From Lachnospiraceae bacterium (lineage in GTDB: Bacteria > Bacillota > Clostridia > Lachnospirales > Lachnospiraceae): a stretch of 64,000 nt of DNA. The notes under the pieces were generated by a model. It was not told the origin of the DNA and searched no databases. It saw only the letters and a program-made list of their open reading frames with translations. The translations under genes and the position numbers were made by a program. Shown here piece by piece: positions 60,172 through 64,000 of this stretch. The stretch covers positions 5,893 through 69,892 of the forward strand of contig CAAEMT010000014.1 in assembly GCA_900757145.1 (NCBI GenBank), written 5' to 3'. How positions within the stretch are numbered: the first letter of the stretch is position 1; each line of letters opens with the position of its first letter.

Positions 60172-61380
60172 ATGGAAAAAATAAAGATGATTACGCCTCT
60201 TGTCGAGATGGACGGCGATGAAATGACACGTGTTCTCTGGAAGATGATCAAGGAAGAGCTGATCTGTCCTTTTGTAGATCTTAAGACGGAGTATTATGAC
60301 CTTGGTCTTGAAAACCGCAACGCGACGAATGATCAGGTGACGATAGAGAGTGCAAACGCAAATAAAAAATACGGTGTGGCAGTTAAGTGTGCTACGATTA
60401 CTCCCAATGCGGCAAGAATGGAAGAGTACGATCTGAAAGAAATGTGGAAAAGTCCAAACGGCACGATCCGCGCGATTCTTGACGGTACAGTGTTCCGCAC
60501 ACCTATCATCGTAAACGGAATAGAACCGTGTGTGCGCAGCTGGCAAAAACCGATTACGATTGCAAGACACGCATACGGAGATGTGTACAAAAATGCTGAG
60601 ATAATCGTTCCGGGGGCAGGAACTGCCGAGCTTGTCTATACAGGAGAAGATGGCACGACTTTAAGGGAGCCTATCTTTACATTCAAGGGGCCAGGTGTGC
60701 TTCAGGGCATGCACAATCTTGATTCTTCGATCGAGAGTTTTGCAAGAAGCTGCTTTAACTTTGCTCTTGACAGCAGACAGGATTTATGGTTTGCGACGAA
60801 GGATACGATCTCTAAGAAGTATGATCATACATTTAAGGATATTTTTCAGAAGATTTTTGACGAAGAGTATAAAGAAAAGTTTGAACAGGCCAAAATCACG
60901 TATTTTTACACGCTCATTGATGACGCCGTTGCCCGTGTGATGAAATCCGAGGGCGGATTTATCTGGGCATGCAAGAATTACGATGGTGATGTGATGAGTG
61001 ATATGGTATCGTCTGCCTTCGGATCACTGGCAATGATGACTTCGGTGCTTGTTTCTCCGGACGGTTGCTTTGAGTATGAAGCTGCTCACGGAACGGTACA
61101 GCGTCATTATTATAAGCACTTAAAGGGAGAGGAGACATCGACGAATTCTGTCGCTACGATTTTTGCATGGACGGGAGCTCTCAGAAAGAGAGGCGAGCTT
61201 GATGATGTCAACGAGCTTTGTGATTTTGCAGACAGGCTTGAGCGTGCGGTGATCACGACGATCGAGAGCGGAAAGATGACGAAAGACCTTGCGCTTATCA
61301 CTTCTCTTGAGAACGTGACTGTTTTAAATAGTCAGGAGTTTATAAGAGCTGTCCGCAGTACGTATGAGGGGATGTGCTGA
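60172..61380 (+). CDS. icd: NADP-dependent isocitrate dehydrogenase (eukaryote-like homodimeric type)
   Basis: 402 residues. PLVEMDGDEMTRVLW at the N-terminus, WKSPNGTIRAILDGTVFR, the metal/substrate region YDGDVMSDMVSSAFGSLAMM and FEYEAAHGTVQRHYYKHLKGEETSTNSVATIFAW. This is the subfamily shared with mitochondrial and cytosolic IDH rather than the E. coli Icd type. Makes 2-oxoglutarate and NADPH for biosynthesis. Stands alone; ATGGAGAT lies before the ATG, a weak site. Confidence 0.96.
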   Translation: MEKIKMITPLVEMDGDEMTRVLWKMIKEELICPFVDLKTEYYDLGLENRNATNDQVTIESANANKKYGVAVKCATITPNAARMEEYDLKEMWKSPNGTIRAILDGTVFRTPIIVNGIEPCVRSWQKPITIARHAYGDVYKNAEIIVPGAGTAELVYTGEDGTTLREPIFTFKGPGVLQGMHNLDSSIESFARSCFNFALDSRQDLWFATKDTISKKYDHTFKDIFQKIFDEEYKEKFEQAKITYFYTLIDDAVARVMKSEGGFIWACKNYDGDVMSDMVSSAFGSLAMMTSVLVSPDGCFEYEAAHGTVQRHYYKHLKGEETSTNSVATIFAWTGALRKRGELDDVNELCDFADRLERAVITTIESGKMTKDLALITSLENVTVLNSQEFIRAVRSTYEGMC

Positions 61381-61450
61381 CTGCAATAAAAATAAGAAAA
61401 ACAGCGGAAAAAATTAACAAAAAATTAGAAAAAGAATTGAGTGCAGATAC

Positions 61451-61479
61451 TTGCGAAAAGTGAGATACTAAGGTATACT
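61451..61479 (+). promoter_or_regulatory. Promoter of 6S RNA
   Basis: TTGCGA (61451-61456), a 17-base spacer, TATACT (61474-61479), about 7 bases before the predicted RNA start. Confidence 0.7.
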
Positions 61480-61485
61480 TATATC

Positions 61486-61665
61486 AATGCCTGGGGTGTG
61501 CGACAATCCTGTTATTTTGAACCTACATTTACTTTTATGGGATTCCTACATCGCACAGCACTATGTCAGGCCGCCGATAGCAGCGGAAGGCAGACGGCTG
61601 TGTTGCGGTTACCCACCTAGCTTTGCTAGGAGTCAAAGTACAGGAAACGGCACTCTGGGTTTTTG
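61486..61665 (+). ncRNA. ssrS: 6S RNA
   Basis: About 180 bases with no coding logic but strong structure. GCCTGGGGTG near the start pairs with CACTCTGGG at the end, giving the closing stem. TTTTGAACCTACATTTA on the 5' side and GGTTACCCACC on the 3' side match conserved stretches I remember from Firmicutes 6S RNAs. It has its own promoter and ends in GGGTTTTTG. 6S RNA mimics an open promoter and binds the housekeeping RNA polymerase. A covariance search with Rfam RF00013 would settle it. Confidence 0.8.
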
Positions 61666-61717
61666 TTTTGTATACAAAGATGTTTTAGTTGTACTATGCA
61701 ATGAAAGGAAAGAAAAA

Positions 61718-63178
61718 ATGGTGAAATTCAAAAGATTATTTGCTTTGCTGATGATAACGGCATCCCTTTCACTCGCACCGGCGGCATCTGGTTTTGCAGC
61801 TCCGGCAGTGAATGGTGATACAACAGTCGAGAGCGAGACGGATAGTCAGGTCCAGAGTGAGTCTGAAAGCGAGACACAGGAAGTGCCGCAGAGCGAGACG
61901 CCTCAGACGGACAACCCTGGAAATATTGGTGCGGGCAATGGCAGCGGCATTGTCGGAGGAACAACGGCTCCGCAGGGAATTGTTCCGGGAAATGTAAAGA
62001 AACTGAAAGCAAAATCGACATCTTCTTATGTGCAGCTTACATGGAAGAAGGCAAAGAATGCTGTAAAATACGAGATACATACTGTAGACCCGAAGACGAA
62101 TCAGACGCATAAGATCGCGACAACGAAGAAGACGACATATAAGGTAAAAAATCTGGTTCCGAATCAGGAGTATATGTTTCAGGTATTTGCGGTAAATAAT
62201 AAGGGTGGCGTTGTGAATTTGAGCGCACAGGGTTCTCCGATCGCCAAAGGGAGGATCAATGTGGCGAAACCGGCAGTTCCGACGAATTTTCACGTTTCTG
62301 TTGTCGGGGACAAGTCGCTTACACTTAAATGGAACAAAGCAAAGAATGCGACAGGCTATTACCTGTATATGTACAATGACAAGACAGGAAAGTATGAGCA
62401 GATCAAGAAGACGCGCAGTACGACGCTTAAGATCAGCGGACTTAAGGACGGAAAGCTGTGCCGCTTCAAGGTTCAGAGTTACCGTACTGTAGGAAAGTAC
62501 AATGTTACGAGTAAAAAGTCAAAAGAAGTTTCTGAAAAAGCGCATAAATTCACAAAGCTTGCAAAGCAGGTGCATGGACGGTACTACAATACGACTGTAA
62601 AATCCACTACGAAGGCAACTCAGGTAAAGAACGGGAAAAAGATTAAAGTAAAGGCAGGAACGAAGGTTGTTGCGACAACACTCAGCGGAAGCAGTGTAAC
62701 GGCGATGATGCCGGATGGCACAAAGATCAAGATTTCCCCCAAGGTATTGAGATTTACGAGCCTGAATACGACAAAGACATCGTATTCCAAGGAGGTAAAA
62801 GAAGCATTCGTGAACCAGAAGCGTTATAGTAGCCCGACAAATTATCTGATCTGGATCAGCCAGTATACGCTTGAGACGACGATATTTAAGGGATCGACAG
62901 GAAAGTGGAAGGCTGTGCGCAGTATGCCGTGTGTCATCGGCGCAATGGGAAGAACGACGCCTGGTACTTTCCGCCTGCTCCGTGTAGAGTATGATTACGG
63001 CGGACCGGTGATCTATTTCTCATGGAACAGTGTAAAGCAGTGGGGCAATTCCTTCCACCGCTATGTGGACGGCAACAGACAAGGCGCGTATTCACACGGA
63101 TGTGTACGTCTGAGTGACGCTGATCTTTACTATATCAAAAATAATTGCCCGATGGGAACGACAGTTATTTCCTATTGA
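61718..63178 (+). CDS. Secreted L,D-transpeptidase (YkuD) with two fibronectin type III-like domains
   Basis: 486 residues. Signal peptide (about 1-28, SGFAAPA), a Ser/Glu/Thr-rich linker, two FN3-like domains (about 90-180 and 190-280, KLKAKSTSSYVQLTWKKAKN and SLTLKWNKAKNATGYYLYMY), an SH3-like stretch, and a C-terminal YkuD domain with SHGCVRLSDADLYY; the Cys is the catalytic residue. It would cross-link or attach to peptidoglycan outside the cell. AAAGGAA precedes the ATG at 61718. The frame stays open leftwards across the 6S RNA but is not coding there. Confidence 0.92.
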   Translation: MVKFKRLFALLMITASLSLAPAASGFAAPAVNGDTTVESETDSQVQSESESETQEVPQSETPQTDNPGNIGAGNGSGIVGGTTAPQGIVPGNVKKLKAKSTSSYVQLTWKKAKNAVKYEIHTVDPKTNQTHKIATTKKTTYKVKNLVPNQEYMFQVFAVNNKGGVVNLSAQGSPIAKGRINVAKPAVPTNFHVSVVGDKSLTLKWNKAKNATGYYLYMYNDKTGKYEQIKKTRSTTLKISGLKDGKLCRFKVQSYRTVGKYNVTSKKSKEVSEKAHKFTKLAKQVHGRYYNTTVKSTTKATQVKNGKKIKVKAGTKVVATTLSGSSVTAMMPDGTKIKISPKVLRFTSLNTTKTSYSKEVKEAFVNQKRYSSPTNYLIWISQYTLETTIFKGSTGKWKAVRSMPCVIGAMGRTTPGTFRLLRVEYDYGGPVIYFSWNSVKQWGNSFHRYVDGNRQGAYSHGCVRLSDADLYYIKNNCPMGTTVISY

Positions 63179-63277
63179 TTTTGACCGGAAACGGGTGTAG
63201 GATAAAAACATTACAAAATCGTTACAAATAAACAATATCGGCATAGCGCATTGGATTTTTTATGGAAACATTTAGAA

Positions 63278-63306
63278 TTGAAATTTTCTGTATAATCAGT
63301 TATAAT
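63278..63306 (+). promoter_or_regulatory. Promoter of the HD-domain gene
   Basis: TTGAAA (63278-63283), a 17-base spacer, perfect TATAAT (63301-63306). Confidence 0.75.
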
Positions 63307-63339
63307 GACTATATCATAAAAGAAAGTGGGTGGTTGCCG

Positions 63340-63840
63340 ATGGATCTTCAGGTGTCGGATGATGTTTCAAAGGAGTTTCTGGCAGAAGTGATGCCTATTT
63401 TAGAGAATGAGGAATTTCTTTCTCTTGGTGCTTTCTGTCATCACCAGTGGACGAACAGGCTGATGCACAGCGTCAATGTTTCTTACGTATCATGGCACAT
63501 TGCACGAAAGCTTGGATGTGACGCGGGATCTGCCGCGAGAGCGGGACTGCTTCACGATTTTTGTCCTTATGATTTTAAGAAAAGAACTCCAACAGGTGAG
63601 CATCAAGCGTTTTATCATCCGAAAGCTGCCGCGAAGAACAGCGAGCGAGTATTTCAGATTAGTGAGCGGGAGCAGAAAGCGATACTAAGTCACATGTTTC
63701 CTCTCGGACCTATGCCGAGAAACAGCGAAGCATGGATCATTACGTTGGCTGATAAAATCTGTGCCTCTATGGAGCTTTGCCACGTAGCGATAGCTCTTGC
63801 CAGAGGAAATAAGATGGTGCTCTCTACAACTTCCGCATAA
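63340..63840 (+). CDS. HD-domain phosphohydrolase
   Basis: 166 residues. RLMHSVNVSYVSWHIARKLG gives the first His, AGLLHDFCPYD the HD pair and ITLADKICASMEL the last Asp, the full H-HD-D metal set. Probably hydrolyses a nucleotide or phosphate ester in the cytoplasm. I start at the ATG at 63340 because the promoter -10 lies at 63301-63306; the longer frame from 63262 would begin before the promoter. A terminator follows. Confidence 0.85.
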   Translation: MDLQVSDDVSKEFLAEVMPILENEEFLSLGAFCHHQWTNRLMHSVNVSYVSWHIARKLGCDAGSAARAGLLHDFCPYDFKKRTPTGEHQAFYHPKAAAKNSERVFQISEREQKAILSHMFPLGPMPRNSEAWIITLADKICASMELCHVAIALARGNKMVLSTTSA

Positions 63841-63850
63841 ACAAGAAACT

Positions 63851-63900
63851 AAAATGGATAGACTCTTCTCCGGTATGGAGTGAGGAGTCTATCCATTTTT
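63851..63900 (+). terminator. Strong terminator of the HD-domain gene
   Basis: AAAATGGATAGACTC (63851-63865) pairs perfectly over 15 bases with GAGTCTATCCATTTT (63885-63899), with a T-run at the end. Confidence 0.92.
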
Positions 63901-63902
63901 GA

Positions 63903-64000
63903 GTGTGCCTGGCGGCGCACGTTTCTTAAGGGTGCAAGTCCCAAATCCGCCCGGTAGCGGGAAGGATATAGCCGAAGGCAAGGGTGTTGCAGGTGACTGC
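63903..64000 (+). mobile_element. Group II intron (IIC-like), 5' end, cut by the window edge
   Basis: The sequence begins GTGTGCCTGGC, the 5' boundary form of IIC introns (GTGTGCCCGGC in Oceanobacillus, from memory). It continues with AAGGGTGCAAGTCCC and GAAGGCAAGGGTG, both typical domain I segments. It starts 3 bases after the 3' arm of a transcription terminator, the favoured target of class C introns. The intron-encoded reverse transcriptase should lie beyond 64000. Confidence 0.88.

Noticed and set aside
61487..61717. 77-codon N-terminal extension of the L,D-transpeptidase
   Set aside because: It coincides with the 6S RNA, has no ribosome site and would hide the clear signal peptide starting at 61718.

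Overview
The window reads as a chromosome segment of a low-to-mid GC Firmicute, most likely a gut Lachnospiraceae (Blautia/Ruminococcus/Dorea-like). The pointers are a SCIFF ranthipeptide cassette beside secDF, a DUF370/RemA-gmk-rpoZ cluster, a stand-alone FeoA-FeoA-FeoB iron system, a Lsr-type autoinducer-2 locus, a YjhC/NanOx-NanA sialic-acid operon, strong AGGAGG ribosome sites and TTGACA-17-TATAAT promoters. I recognise no complete insertion sequence, prophage, CRISPR array, rRNA or tRNA.

Layout. 1-8.3 kb: AI-2 uptake and processing locus (kinase and LsrR-like regulator leftwards; lsrA, lsrC, lsrD, lsrB, lsrF rightwards), then an AEC-family carrier. 8.3-11.1 kb: rpsO and pnp. 11.1-14.5 kb: a large repeat-rich lipoprotein and an M18 aminopeptidase. 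14.5-20.9 kb: AraC regulator, family-1 binding protein, two permeases, NanOx-like oxidoreductase and NanA-like lyase, i.e. a compact sialic-acid/2,7-anhydro-sialic-acid operon. 21-27.3 kb: tyrA, an EF-G paralogue and small accessory genes. 27.6-33.4 kb: SCIFF precursor, its radical SAM maturase, fused SecDF, RecJ. 33.5-38.8 kb: a secreted basic protein, a PHP phosphatase and the glycolytic genes gap, pgk and tpiA, with two 106-bp direct repeats between pgk and tpiA. 38.8-43.3 kb: methyltransferase, LURP-one protein, YitT, Dtd, MATE. 43.4-50.6 kb: RqcH, then yicC-remA-gmk-rpoZ-DUF308-rimO-pgsA-cinA(C). 50.7-58.3 kb: small unknown genes, a Cys/Gly-rich small protein, two very different S8 subtilases and the DtxR/Feo iron locus. 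58.5-64 kb: glpK, icd, 6S RNA, an L,D-transpeptidase, an HD protein and, at the right edge, the 5' end of a group II intron inserted just after a terminator.

How it fits together. The two sugar-type ABC systems (Lsr and Nan) each sit beside their regulator and first catabolic enzymes. Hairpins after lsrB, after the Nan binding protein and after the SCIFF precursor probably keep the first product in excess. The iron locus has a textbook promoter with two perfect palindromes across it, next to a short DtxR-type regulator.

The most unusual signal is the S8 protein at 52122-53843. Its Asp, His and oxyanion Asn are in place, but the catalytic serine codon is TGT (Cys504) and the usual proline four residues later is Ala508. 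That is the same pair of changes (S221C/P225A) that turns subtilisin into the engineered ligase subtiligase. It lies directly upstream of, and on the same strand as, an 82-residue protein with 14 Cys and 20 Gly. I read this pair as the best candidate for an undescribed system. Other points of interest are the lipoprotein fusing two SH3b domains to half of an ABC_sub_bind domain, two substrate-binding proteins without a lipobox cysteine, and the 106-bp repeat pair.
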